The notes beneath the pieces were generated by a model. That model saw nothing but the letters and a program-made list of their open reading frames with translations. It made no database searches and was not told where the DNA came from. Shown one piece after another: positions 9,250-20,500 of a DNA stretch of 61,780 nucleotides; position 1 is the first letter of the stretch; each line of letters begins with the position of its first letter. The DNA is from Candidatus Delongbacteria bacterium. GTDB lineage: Bacteria; UBA4055. Position numbers and translations under genes: made by a program. The stretch covers positions 1 to 61,780 of the forward strand of contig JAFGVM010000066.1 of the NCBI GenBank assembly GCA_016937995.1. The letters run 5' to 3'.

Positions 9250-12200
9250 CTATCTAATTCTAGTTTCTGAATTAATCTCTTTTACTTTTTTCGTAGGTTC
9301 TGAATCAGTAGCTACTATTCTATAGAACTTTCTTGCATTTACAATTGATTCTGTCCATGAAGTATCTGAAATATTACTTTCTTCGATAGTCCATGTGATC
9401 AGATCATCTGATGAATATACAATATAAGTTAAATACTGATCTTTCATTATCCTGTCCCATGTTATCGTAATATTTCCACCTGACGCAACAAGAGTAACAT
9501 TTGCAGGAGTAGCAAGCTCAGTTGTATTATACTTGCTTACAGTAATATCGTCAAGAATGATAAACATGTTTGACTCCTGTTCATGTATCCAGGCCAGATA
9601 TACTGTCTGACCCGCATAATCAGAAAGATCGAGTTCTGTTTCATACCATGTATCGAAGATCTTTGAAGATGGAGTGAATTCATAAAGCAATTCAGTAAAA
9701 TCTTCCGGTGAGTTTGTTGCTGTAGAAACCATGATCTTGTAGTGCTCTGAAGGTGTATATGCATATGTTGTATAGTACCTGAGTGAAGCTACATTAGTAT
9801 TACCTGTCAGGTCAACCGCAGGAGATATTAACCAGTTCTCAGTTGCTCCTTCCATCGATACTGAACCTGCACAGTTCAATCCTGAATGAGCAACAATTCC
9901 GGATCCGGCATCCGCTTCAACGAGGTGGAACCAGTTCATCTGCTCAGGAGAGGATGTATTAATCCCATCCCCATCATACAGAGTCCAACCATCAGGTGGC
10001 CATGAAGAACCTTCAAAACCTTCATTCAGAGCATAAGTTATTCCTCCTGAAACAGTGACATTCATGGCAGATGAATAACCGGAGTTCCCACCGGTATAAG
10101 TTGCTTTTATCTTATATTCATGAGTTCCATCAACTACTCCATAGTCATAGAAATAATCTTTGTCAGGATCAGTAATTGTATATAAGAGAATGTTGTTCTT
10201 GTATATAAGATAACCTGTCAATGCATCTTTGGGATCTGATCTTACAGGATCTTCTCTTCTTTCTTTGTTCTGTTTTGAAACAGGTTTCAGGATCTCACTT
10301 TTTGCTACGGGAGTATCCCACGAAATAAATACAGTTGATCCGCTGGTTTCATATGTCAGATTGACTGGAGGTTTGTACATAGTTACCGAAATAGTATCAG
10401 ATGCCACTGATTCTGCTGTCGGATATTCATAAACGGAAGTTACGTAATAGTCATATGATGTCATGTTTGTCATAGAAGTAGTATCGGTATATGACATAGC
10501 TTCGCACGAATCAATTAATGTACCGTTCTTGTAAATATTAAATTGTACAAGCGCCTTAGATGAAGATTCAAGTATCCAGCTTAATTCTATTGCTTCACCG
10601 GATAATCCACCTACAAGATATGATGGGCTCGAAAATTCTGTTAAAGCTGTGAAAGTAATATAATTTGAAGGTCCTGACTCTCCATCCGGAGTTGAATACA
10701 TCGCAGTTATATGATAGGTATATTCAACATTGTTTTCCACATCTGTGTCAGAGTAATTTGTTGATGAAGTACTGTCGATCTTTGTTCCATCCCTGTACAC
10801 ATAATATTGAGTAAGAATTTTATTGGATTTATAAGGAGAATTCCAGCTAAGATTTATTACTCCGAGATCTCCTGTTGCAGCTAAATTGTATGGTGTACTA
10901 AAGCTTAATCCGTACTCTAAAGCTCCAATATCAGGAGCATGGTATGATGGATAACCTAATATTACCAATGCCTGACCTATACATGGGGATGATTCATTGA
11001 GATGAAGATCCCCTATAGCCGGATTGACGAATAAAGGATCATCATTGATATTCCCTGAATTTCCACCGGTATTATAATCTGTCGTACCGCTGATATCATT
11101 ATTCTTAAGGATCAACTTGGAGTCAGGATCAATTATTTGAGTGATCTGGTCATCATCATTCCATATAATATTATTCAGTACCTCGATCGTTGAGGTCTGA
11201 TTGATAGCTTTTATACCTTCACCCATATCATAAATACTGTTATGGTACAGGGAATCTACAGCAGTGTTGTCAAATAATATTCCGACCGTAGTTCCTTTAT
11301 CTTTAACTGCAGAAGAGAATGTTAATCTGTTATTAGTGATCTTTTTACCGGAGCCATTTGCTTTTAATCCAGAACCCTGAATAACTATACCTGTATCAGC
11401 ATTAGTTATCTCATTATTGATCAGTGCTACCTTATCATCTCCGAATATCTTTATTGCGGTTCGAGCATTACCCTTTGAAGCAGAAGAGAATGTTAGTCTG
11501 TTGTTGGTGATCTTTTTACCAGAAGAAGCTGCTTTGCCGGCTGTTCCGTTGATTATGATCGAAACATTATAGAATGTTGAACTGTCAATTGCAACAGAAT
11601 CGTAACCCGTAATTGAGATCATATCATCAATTATTACACTATCTGCCTGATAGATCCAGTGTTTCATATGTGCAGATGCTTTTCCCTTTGAAGTATTATT
11701 TAGAACAAACCCACCTTTTGCATTTTCGATAATGATCTTGTCTTTCTCAGTTCCATTTGCAACCAGAGAATCAGTAATTTCCACCCGATAATCATCTTTG
11801 AAATTAATATGAACACCCGGTACAATTTTAAGAGAATCCATTCCAGAAGCAGTAACATCTCCTGCGATCTCAATGATATCAGCCACCCACCTGACCGAAT
11901 CTGTTAAAGAACCGGAATATTGAACCATTGCCAGACCGTTATGCTCATAAGGTCCGATATCGATTATGTCCACATATCCGTTAAATATCCTGGTCCTTCC
12001 GGCAAGGTCCACTGGCGGAAGATTCAAAGATGTAGAATCCGGGCTTCCGGCATTGATACATGGTGAATTACCCTTATATGAGTATGGGTAAGGTCCCGTA
12101 CCCAGATATTTAGGGTCAGCACTAATATTATTTAAATATTTATAATCAGGTAACAATGGACCCTCTTCACCGAATGCTTCCTTTCCCCCTTCAATATTAC

Positions 12201-15200
12201 AGTAATTGAATTCCGGCTGGCAATCCAGTCCATTAATATTTACCTGAGAACCTTCAGGTGCTGTATTTCCGTATATAAGAGTGTTTCGTATTATAGGTGA
12301 TGGAAAGTCGATGTATCCTCTCATATGGATACCACCTCCACCATATCCAGCTGAATTATTTACAATGGAGTTATTTGTTATTACCGGATAAGAGTCACCA
12401 TAAATATACAATGCACCACCCCATCCGTTTTCCTGGTTGTTTGCAATTAGATTATTGATGATTTGAGGTGATGAATCATTTATATCGACAGGTGTACCGG
12501 TATTATTAAATATCTTACAGTTAATTACGACCGGATCGGAGTATTCATATAATCTTAAAGCTGAACCTGAGAACATGGTGGATTCGTTGTTGTAGAATTC
12601 ACAATTCTCTATCAGAGGAGAAGAGCTTTTAAGCACAATTCCACCACCTGATTCACTAATATTATTCCTGAAAGTAGAATGATGCACATGAACATTGGAA
12701 TAATATCTCATTTTCAGTGGGCCGTCTGTGATCTGGTCATTGCTTGTGTCTTCAAGTATACAGTAACCCAGCTCTGAAGCACCGTTGGTTTCTAGTGTTT
12801 CATCAAAAATTATCTGGCACCATTTCCCGTTTTCATCATACGGTCTGAATGTGATCGAATCATTCTCTGCACCCTGAGCCAGAAGCTGACCTTCAACAAA
12901 ACATGAATAGTATCCTGTAAAGATCACTTCGACCCCTGCTTCTATTGTCAGAGTAGAATCATTTGGTATAGTAATATTTCCATTTATATAGTAAGGTGAC
13001 TGAGATTTGTACCAGGTACCGTAAACATTTCCTGAAATAGAATTAGGGAATACTTTATATTCAGCTTCGGTTATAAAACTTGGTTCAATTCCGGTATAAT
13101 ATCCTTTAGCTTTTAATGTTGTTGTAGTTGTCAGATAAATTGGAGTGGTATACAAATTCGAAGATTCATCAGGATCAGTACCGTCTGTAGTGTAGTATAT
13201 GGTTGCTCCAGGTGTCGGAGAAGTTATTGTAACTGTAACATCCGGATCATGTATACCTGCAAAAGGGGTGAACTGAGGAAGTAGTACAATTTCAGGATCA
13301 GGAGTTAACGGCATTTCGATAGCCCCGATGTCAATTGTAGATTTAAAACGATTATTCCCGAGAATATCCAGTGCTCCCAGATTTAGACTGTCGGCAACTA
13401 CGGTACCATAATTCACACAAGGAGAGTATCTACGTAATCTGAGATCAAAAGTGGTAGAATCTAAAAACTCAGGATGTTCATCAATGCAGTATTTATACAG
13501 TCCTGAAAAATTTCCTTCTTCACCGATAACAAATGCATCTTTTCCTCCCTGTATGTCGCAATGTGTGAAACCGGGATACTGCTTTGTATCTAACAGGTAT
13601 ATCTGACCTTCCTGTGCGGTTGAAGTATTATAGTAAATAATGTTATTGACTATGTGCGGATCGTTCTCCTCTTCGATATAAATTCCTCCACCTTTTGCAG
13701 ATTTATTGAAAACTATTGTATTATTATATATCCTAGTACCATAATTCCCGAACATTTCTGAAATAAAAATACCTCCACCATATTTTGCTTCATTACTATG
13801 AATAACGTTATTTGTTATAAGATTTGTTCCTCTTGAACTGACCGGTGCTTCTGCGCCGGTGGAGGAGTTGTTGTATATCTGGCAGTAAGAAAGCTCCGAA
13901 TTACTATATCCCAGATCAATTATACCTGCGACACCGTTTGCTGTACAGGTATTATGATGTATCTTAGAATACTTGATGGTTAAACTGTCCTGTCCGTAAG
14001 TATCTAATATATATCCGCCATAAGAATTATTGTAAATATCACAATAAAGCATTTTGTTCTTTGACTGGAAATCCGATACTTTTTCATTGCCGCTTATGCG
14101 TGAATTTTTTACTTCTACGTATTTATTTTTTGCATAGAACAGTGTTCCCTGAGAATCATTGAAAATACAGTAATCATAAACTGATGCGAAGTTTTCATCA
14201 AAAAATGAAATGTCTTCTTCATCAAAACCTTTCCATCCAATAGAAGGATTCTCTGCATGGAAATGGATCGAATCATTTTCTGCTCCTTCTGCAAGGATCC
14301 TTCCTACTACTTCAACTCCGTAATCACCGAGGAAAATTACTTCAGTACCAGGGTTAATAGTAAGAGTAGAATCTCTCGGAACGAACAGATCACCGTCAAC
14401 ATATATAACACCCGACCATTCACCCGATACAGTATCAGACATCAGATTCGGGTAGATCTTATATTCTGCCGAACTGACAAAGCTAGTATCAATCCCTGAA
14501 TAATATGATATTGCCCTGATAGTTGTATCTGTATTTATTGATAATGCTCCGGAATATATAGTCGCTGGATAAGTTCCGTCAGTTGAATAGTATATTGATG
14601 ATCCTGTCGGCTCAGCTGTAAGGTTCACTGTCTGACTTCCGACGTAGTTTCCCGGTAATAACGAGAATTCAGGCATAGTCGATCTCATTGGTGAAGGATT
14701 CCCCTGATATTCAACAGCTCCTATATCGATCCTGTCAAGAAAATCAGCAGCACTGTCATACTGTCTTACAGATCCGTAAATATCGACTGAAGAAAGATCA
14801 AATGCAGATACATCTTTCATACCTCCGTTGATACAAGGTGAGCTTTGAGAAAGAGTAAAGAATGTACTATTCTGGAAAGCAGGATCTTCATTTATACAGT
14901 ACAGATAAAGTCCACTGAAATATTCTCCGCCTCCTTCACCACCAAATTCAGAAGGACCGGTATCGGTCAGACAGTTGTAAAATTGAGGACCTTTCCCTCC
15001 AATTATTATCTGATTACCACCTGTTTCATCATTTCCGGATATTATAGTATTGATTATTTTAGTATCGCCCAGGTTAAGGCACTCTAATCCTGTACCACCT
15101 TCATAATCTGATCCGGTATCATTATCTGTGATAGTACAATTGATCATTATTGGGAATGCATCAGGGTTGTTGTAATATCCTGATATCTTTACACCGAATT

Positions 15201-17328
15201 TATTTCTGGTCACAAGATTGTTGATTATCTGAAGACTTGAGTTGTATGAATGTATTCCAACGCTGTTAGCATTGTCCCTTACGATATTATTTCTGAAAAC
15301 AGGTTTGGTGGTCACATCATCTCCGTCTCTCCAGTGATATAGCACCCAGTAATAATCATTATCATGCAGAACACAGCCTTCAACGGTCGGAGATGCTTCT
15401 TCAGCATATACTACTTTAGTCATTCCCATCATAGTTTCACCGTTATCGGTACAATTGAATATCTCACTGTTAAATAATCTCACCTTTGAAAAATATTCGA
15501 TCTGAATACCTAGGGATGATGCAATGTCCTTAATCGCACAATACCCGATCCTTGTTGAATCGTTATCATCCATATCAACTCTCCAGTCGTTTACAAGATG
15601 GATACCACCCCAACCCGTAACGTCATCTACTGCACTGAATCTTATACTGTCTGTTGCATTACCTATGGCATTCATTGAACCCTGGATCTTAATATCGTAT
15701 GTATTTCTGAAAATAAATTCAACACCGGGATCTACTGTGAATACAGAATCATCAGGTACCATTATATCACCGTCAACATAGTATGGAGATCCTGAAGTAC
15801 CCCAAGTTCCTGTTGCATATCCACAGACTCCCTTTTCACTGTATAAAGCGAAACAAATATCATTTCCCGCATTTGTAAAAGAAGTACTTCCTGAATTATA
15901 TCCATCCAGAGGATTTCTCCAATACGCGTTAGTTGAGTTAGAGCTGGTCGATCTGGTACGAAAGTAAACATTACCCACATCATATTCAGTTGTGTCAGTC
16001 AATGCCTGAAATCCGATCCAGTAAGTACCAGCACTCAATGATATTGGTTTTTCAAAATCAAGTGCAATTATTTCTTCATAACCCGGGCTTGAGAAAGTTG
16101 TTATAGTACTGTCAATGGCAACTTCTCCGGGTTTTGATCCGGAATCATTATAAAATTTTAGTAAGTAAGAATGTTCTGCTGAAACTGTATTTTGAAACCA
16201 GCCTTTAACTTTAAATCTTTTTAAAGTGGTCTGAACCGGAAGTATAAAATCAGCTGCAAGTTCGGAATTATACGGGTCTATCACAGGATCAGTACCGGTA
16301 CTGGATACTTCCCAGTCGTAAAAGAAATAATAGTTTGAAAGGGTATTTATTGCACCCGTAATAACAACAGTTTCAGAAGGATACGGATAAGAAGCCCCTG
16401 CAGTTCGCCATAATCCTCCGCAGGCCGTACCAAAAGCATCGAGTTTATATCCTGCTCCGGGAACAAGGTCAAAACCCAGATCAAGTTTTGTTTTTACACC
16501 CGGAGTAGAAACTGCTATAGTTCTTGATTCAAGAACAGCATCTGAAGAATTTAGAAGCCTGACAGTTACATTTCCTGCAGCATTAGGATAAACATTAACA
16601 CTGCTTAATGTAGAATTTGAAAGAACATCAAATACAAGACCGTCAGTATAATTTGTATAATTTCCTCCACCTCCGATATTATTGTCAAAAGGTCCCACAG
16701 ATTCTGTCAGAATGTCAACATCTGCAACTTTCCAGTCGTAAAAATAATAATAGTAAGCATTTGCTACGCTTGACCCGGTAATATTTACATTATCTGAAGT
16801 ATACGGGTAAGGAGTTGTTGATGCATTTCTTGCAAAAGCGGGAGTACTTCCTTTTGCGTCTATCTTATAGTTTGTGCCGGCAGGTATGAATATATCCAGT
16901 TGCAGAGGGGTCTTGTTATTAATATCATCTGAACTAACTGATGTTATAACCGAATCAATTACTGTACCGGATGAATTAAGAACTCTGATAATAACAGTGC
17001 CTGCAGAAGTAGGATAAACCGAAACACTTCTAAGTACTGTAGGTACCAGAACGTCGAATTTTAATCCGTAGGTTCTATCAGAATAAGAAGAAAGAGGGGT
17101 TGGACCGTAATCTTTCTTTCCGACATGTGTTTCAAATACCTGTGCACTCATACTCAGATCCTGGTTCTGATCCAGTTGGTCCCAGACAATTGCACCGAGA
17201 CTTTTAGATTCGAGAACTCTGGAATAAGTTGTATCTTCTGGTAATATCTGCTTACTTGATATGTAACTTTCTTTTGCGAACATGACAAATACAGTCACGA
17301 GCAACAATAACAGGATAGGTTTCTTCAT
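9250..17328 (-). CDS. Giant secreted right-handed beta-helix protein
   Basis: Protein of 2692 residues with a signal peptide (1-20). Two similar N-terminal beta-sandwich repeats come first (with NVYPNAAGNVTVRLLNSS-like strands), then at least three parallel beta-helix sections rich in N-N-x-I and GAVE/GAIE turns. These are separated by two chitobiase-type domains (ATIYYTTDGTDP and SSIYYSTDGTYP). Further on are three fibronectin III-like domains and a late jellyroll (NEGFEGSSWPPDGW) of the choice-of-anchor J type. An element around GKKITNNRLTFSSA is duplicated. This architecture is typical of large adhesive or polysaccharide-binding surface proteins of FCB bacteria. No classical sorting domain is clear at the C-terminus (ending SETRIR), so the secretion route is unknown. 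It is monocistronic, with its own promoter and terminator. Confidence 0.8.
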   Translation of the reverse strand: MKKPILLLLLVTVFVMFAKESYISSKQILPEDTTYSRVLESKSLGAIVWDQLDQNQDLSMSAQVFETHVGKKDYGPTPLSSYSDRTYGLKFDVLVPTVLRSVSVYPTSAGTVIIRVLNSSGTVIDSVITSVSSDDINNKTPLQLDIFIPAGTNYKIDAKGSTPAFARNASTTPYPYTSDNVNITGSSVANAYYYYFYDWKVADVDILTESVGPFDNNIGGGGNYTNYTDGLVFDVLSNSTLSSVNVYPNAAGNVTVRLLNSSDAVLESRTIAVSTPGVKTKLDLGFDLVPGAGYKLDAFGTACGGLWRTAGASYPYPSETVVITGAINTLSNYYFFYDWEVSSTGTDPVIDPYNSELAADFILPVQTTLKRFKVKGWFQNTVSAEHSYLLKFYNDSGSKPGEVAIDSTITTFSSPGYEEIIALDFEKPISLSAGTYWIGFQALTDTTEYDVGNVYFRTRSTSSNSTNAYWRNPLDGYNSGSTSFTNAGNDICFALYSEKGVCGYATGTWGTSGSPYYVDGDIMVPDDSVFTVDPGVEFIFRNTYDIKIQGSMNAIGNATDSIRFSAVDDVTGWGGIHLVNDWRVDMDDNDSTRIGYCAIKDIASSLGIQIEYFSKVRLFNSEIFNCTDNGETMMGMTKVVYAEEASPTVEGCVLHDNDYYWVLYHWRDGDDVTTKPVFRNNIVRDNANSVGIHSYNSSLQIINNLVTRNKFGVKISGYYNNPDAFPIMINCTITDNDTGSDYEGGTGLECLNLGDTKIINTIISGNDETGGNQIIIGGKGPQFYNCLTDTGPSEFGGEGGGEYFSGLYLYCINEDPAFQNSTFFTLSQSSPCINGGMKDVSAFDLSSVDIYGSVRQYDSAADFLDRIDIGAVEYQGNPSPMRSTMPEFSLLPGNYVGSQTVNLTAEPTGSSIYYSTDGTYPATIYSGALSINTDTTIRAISYYSGIDTSFVSSAEYKIYPNLMSDTVSGEWSGVIYVDGDLFVPRDSTLTINPGTEVIFLGDYGVEVVGRILAEGAENDSIHFHAENPSIGWKGFDEEDISFFDENFASVYDYCIFNDSQGTLFYAKNKYVEVKNSRISGNEKVSDFQSKNKMLYCDIYNNSYGGYILDTYGQDSLTIKYSKIHHNTCTANGVAGIIDLGYSNSELSYCQIYNNSSTGAEAPVSSRGTNLITNNVIHSNEAKYGGGIFISEMFGNYGTRIYNNTIVFNKSAKGGGIYIEEENDPHIVNNIIYYNTSTAQEGQIYLLDTKQYPGFTHCDIQGGKDAFVIGEEGNFSGLYKYCIDEHPEFLDSTTFDLRLRRYSPCVNYGTVVADSLNLGALDILGNNRFKSTIDIGAIEMPLTPDPEIVLLPQFTPFAGIHDPDVTVTITSPTPGATIYYTTDGTDPDESSNLYTTPIYLTTTTTLKAKGYYTGIEPSFITEAEYKVFPNSISGNVYGTWYKSQSPYYINGNITIPNDSTLTIEAGVEVIFTGYYSCFVEGQLLAQGAENDSITFRPYDENGKWCQIIFDETLETNGASELGYCILEDTSNDQITDGPLKMRYYSNVHVHHSTFRNNISESGGGIVLKSSSPLIENCEFYNNESTMFSGSALRLYEYSDPVVINCKIFNNTGTPVDINDSSPQIINNLIANNQENGWGGALYIYGDSYPVITNNSIVNNSAGYGGGGIHMRGYIDFPSPIIRNTLIYGNTAPEGSQVNINGLDCQPEFNYCNIEGGKEAFGEEGPLLPDYKYLNNISADPKYLGTGPYPYSYKGNSPCINAGSPDSTSLNLPPVDLAGRTRIFNGYVDIIDIGPYEHNGLAMVQYSGSLTDSVRWVADIIEIAGDVTASGMDSLKIVPGVHINFKDDYRVEITDSLVANGTEKDKIIIENAKGGFVLNNTSKGKASAHMKHWIYQADSVIIDDMISITGYDSVAIDSSTFYNVSIIINGTAGKAASSGKKITNNRLTFSSASKGNARTAIKIFGDDKVALINNEITNADTGIVIQGSGLKANGSGKKITNNRLTFSSAVKDKGTTVGILFDNTAVDSLYHNSIYDMGEGIKAINQTSTIEVLNNIIWNDDDQITQIIDPDSKLILKNNDISGTTDYNTGGNSGNINDDPLFVNPAIGDLHLNESSPCIGQALVILGYPSYHAPDIGALEYGLSFSTPYNLAATGDLGVINLSWNSPYKSNKILTQYYVYRDGTKIDSTSSTNYSDTDVENNVEYTYHITAMYSTPDGESGPSNYITFTALTEFSSPSYLVGGLSGEAIELSWILESSSKALVQFNIYKNGTLIDSCEAMSYTDTTSMTNMTSYDYYVTSVYEYPTAESVASDTISVTMYKPPVNLTYETSGSTVFISWDTPVAKSEILKPVSKQNKERREDPVRSDPKDALTGYLIYKNNILLYTITDPDKDYFYDYGVVDGTHEYKIKATYTGGNSGYSSAMNVTVSGGITYALNEGFEGSSWPPDGWTLYDGDGINTSSPEQMNWFHLVEADAGSGIVAHSGLNCAGSVSMEGATENWLISPAVDLTGNTNVASLRYYTTYAYTPSEHYKIMVSTATNSPEDFTELLYEFTPSSKIFDTWYETELDLSDYAGQTVYLAWIHEQESNMFIILDDITVSKYNTTELATPANVTLVASGGNITITWDRIMKDQYLTYIVYSSDDLITWTIEESNISDTSWTESIVNARKFYRIVATDSEPTKKVKEINSETRIR

Positions 17329-17403
17329 GATGACCCTTCTTATAGTAGATTATAATATTTTGCAAGTACATGTGTAATAATATTATACACAATATTTCAA
17401 TTT

Positions 17404-17409
17404 AAGCAA
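17404..17409 (-). promoter_or_regulatory. Candidate -35 box of the giant gene (minus strand)
   Basis: Read on the minus strand, TTGCTT (17404-17409) is followed after 16 bases by TATAAT (17382-17387), about 55 bases ahead of the start codon. This is a fair sigma-70 promoter and the only good match in the gap. Confidence 0.45.
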
Positions 17410-17496
17410 TATTAAAATAAAAAGAAGTGATGTGTGTCACAGAAATAAGAAAGGGTCGATTATTTAAGACCCTACTATGTTTTTTTTACATTAATT

Positions 17497-17516
17497 GGGC
17501 GTTATTAATAACGCCC
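17497..17516 (-). terminator. Perfect hairpin after the HdrA-GltD gene
   Basis: GGGCGTTAT (17497-17505) pairs perfectly with ATAACGCCC (17508-17516), a few bases past the stop of the large HdrA fusion. There is no strong T-run, so it may be a 3' stabilising hairpin rather than a true terminator. It marks the likely 3' end of the 25.6-kb cluster. Confidence 0.45.
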
Positions 17517-17522
17517 CTATAG

Positions 17523-20500
17523 TTACCATACCTCCAATGCCTCTGTCAACATGGCAAGCTGCTGTTCTTCTTTGAATCCGAGCTGCTGCATTGCACCTGA
17601 TGGACAAACTGCTGCACAACTTCCACAACCCTTACAAAGAGCAGAATTTATATGGGCAAATTCCTTACCGTTCCTCCAGAATAATTCAGGAGCACCGTAT
17701 GGACAAACAGAAACACACATTCCGCAACCGACACAGACATCAAGATCGACCTTAGCAATGTTAGCTTCTGCAATATATTCATCTGAACTGATGATCATAG
17801 TAGCTCTTTCCGCCGCAGCTTTGGCTTGAGAAATAGTTTCTTCCATTCCCTTTGGAGAATGTGCAAGACCTGCAAGGAAAACTCCTTCAGCAGAGAAATC
17901 AACCGGACGAAGTTTAACATGAGCTTCCATGAAGAAATTATCTTCATTCAGAGGTATCTTTAACATTTGTGAAAGTTCAACTGCATCCTCCTGTGGAACC
18001 ATAGCGGAAGAAAGTATCACTCTATCAGGATACATAATAGTATCCTTACACATGATATGATCTTTATATGTTGCCCTCAGACCTTTACTCTTAAGCATTT
18101 CCTGTTTTGCATCAATGTCTATTACAGGTTTGGTGTCAATATCGTACCTAACAAAAACAACTCCAAGATCTCTGGCTTCTCTGTAGTATTTCTCACTGAA
18201 TCCGTAAGTCCTGATATCTCTGTATAGGATATGTATATTCATTTTAGGGTTCAATTCCTTTAATCGGATGGCATTTTTTATTGATTGAGTACAGCAAACC
18301 CTTGAACAATATGGCCTGTTCTCATCTCTTGAACCAACACACTGGACAAGAACAATATTTTTCATTTTCTTATATTCATTGATATTTTTCTCAAAATCCT
18401 GCTCAAATTCAAGCTGGGTAATTACATTTTCATTTTTGCCGTATAGATATTCTTCAGGTTTGGATTCATTTGCTCCGGTGGCAATTATAATTACGCCGTG
18501 GTCATATTTAATATCCTCATCCTCCCTGTTGAGATGTACAGTCGTTGTAAAGTTACCTACATATCCCGAAATATCTTTGATCTTTGCTTCTGTGTAGATA
18601 GTGATCAATTTATTATCTGCAACTTCATCTCTGAGTTCTGTCAGATAATCACCAACCTTTTTACCTTCAACATTCTCATCAAGTCTGTTAAGATTACCTC
18701 CGGTTCTGTCACTTTTTTCAATTATAGCAACTTCATAACCCTGATTTGCGATTGAAAGTGCGGAAGTTAAACCGGAAAGTCCTCCTCCAACGACAAGAGC
18801 TTTCTGTGTTACTCCAAGTGCTACAGAATGTAGAGGTTCAAGAAGTCTTCCTTTACTGACAGCAATTTTAGTAAGTCTTTTAGCTTTTTCAGTAGCAGCC
18901 GGATGATCATCTTTATGTACCCAGCTGCACTGGTTACGGATATTAGCCATGTCAAACAAGAACTTATTAAGACCAGCTTCTCTCATAGTTTCCTGGAAAA
19001 GTTCTTCATGGGTACTTGGAGAACAGGATGAAACAATTACCCTGTTAAGCTTATATTCTTTTATTATCTCTTTCATTTGTTCCTGAGTATCCTGTGAGCA
19101 GGTAAAAAGGTTATCGGATGCATATACTACATTAGGTAATGTTTTTGCAAATTCAACTACACTTTTTACATCAACAACACTACTGATATTTATACCGCAA
19201 TGACAAACGAATACACCAATTCTAGGTTTTTTACCGATCACATCTATTTCTTCAGGATATACTTTTTCGGTTATCTCTGTTCCTCTCACTTCAGCAAGTA
19301 TCTCAGCAGCATTTGCCACAGCTCCGGAAGCCTGCATTACTGTTTCAGGAATATCTTTTGGAGATACTGCAGGACCGCAGACAAAGATACCTGGTCTTGT
19401 AGTCTGGATAGGGGAGATACCGAAATTATCAATAAAATTATATTCATTTAATCTTACACCAAGTCTGTCCGACAATTCAATAGAAGTATTCTGTGGGTGA
19501 AGACCAATAGATAGAACTACCAGATCGAATTCCTCAATTCTGTTCTTACCGTCATCCTCTACATAATAAAGTTCAAGATTACCACTTTCTTCTATCTCTT
19601 TGATCTTTCCCACACGACCTCTAACAAATCTTACATTTGCATCTTTCGCTTTATCGTAATATTTATCAAAATCCTTACCGTATGCTCTAATATCCATGTA
19701 GAAGATAGTTGGTTCAACTGAGCTTACATGTTCTTTAGCTATAATAGCTTCTTTCATTGTGTACATACAGCAGACAGATGAACAATACGGCATGTCAGAG
19801 TCCTCTGTTCTTGACCCGACACACTGGATCCAAGCAATTTTTTTAGGTACTTTTCCGTCAGCAGGTCTTTGGAGATGACCTTCGTAAGGTCCGGAAGCAG
19901 CAAGAATTCTCTCGAACTGAATACTTGTTACAACATTTTTAAATCTGCCATAGCCATATTCATGCATTGCAGTCGGGTCATATTTCTCAGCTCCGGTTGC
20001 TACAATGATCGATCCAACATTAATTTCTTCTTCATGATCGATCATATCATGAACGATCGCTTCGGCTTCACATACAGTTACACATTCCATACATCCAGAA
20101 CAAATACCGCACTCAAGACATCTTTTAGCTTCTTCTCTTACTTCTTCTTCAGAGTAACCGAGTTCGTGTTCATCGAAATTCTTTATTCTTTCTTCAGCTT
20201 CCTGGAATCTCATCGGTTTTCTTTCCTGACGCATAACGAACTGCTGAGGTTCTTTTGCAGGGATCAGGTCCTTTTTTGCAACTCTTCCTTTTTCCATATC
20301 CTGACCTGTCAGGTATCTTTCTATAGAAATAGCAGCCTCATAAGCCTGACCTACAGCTTCAACAACTGAAGCCGGTCCCTGAACAACATCACCGCCTGCA
20401 AAAACATCAGGAATATTAGTTCCGAATGTCAATTCATTTGCAACAATAGTATTCCATGGTGTGGTTTTAACTTTACTGTCTTCTAATATTTTAAGGTCTG

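Noticed and set aside
11300-11530. Direct repeats as a CRISPR array
   Set aside because: Only two imperfect copies, in frame within a coding sequence, encoding the same beta-helix segment.
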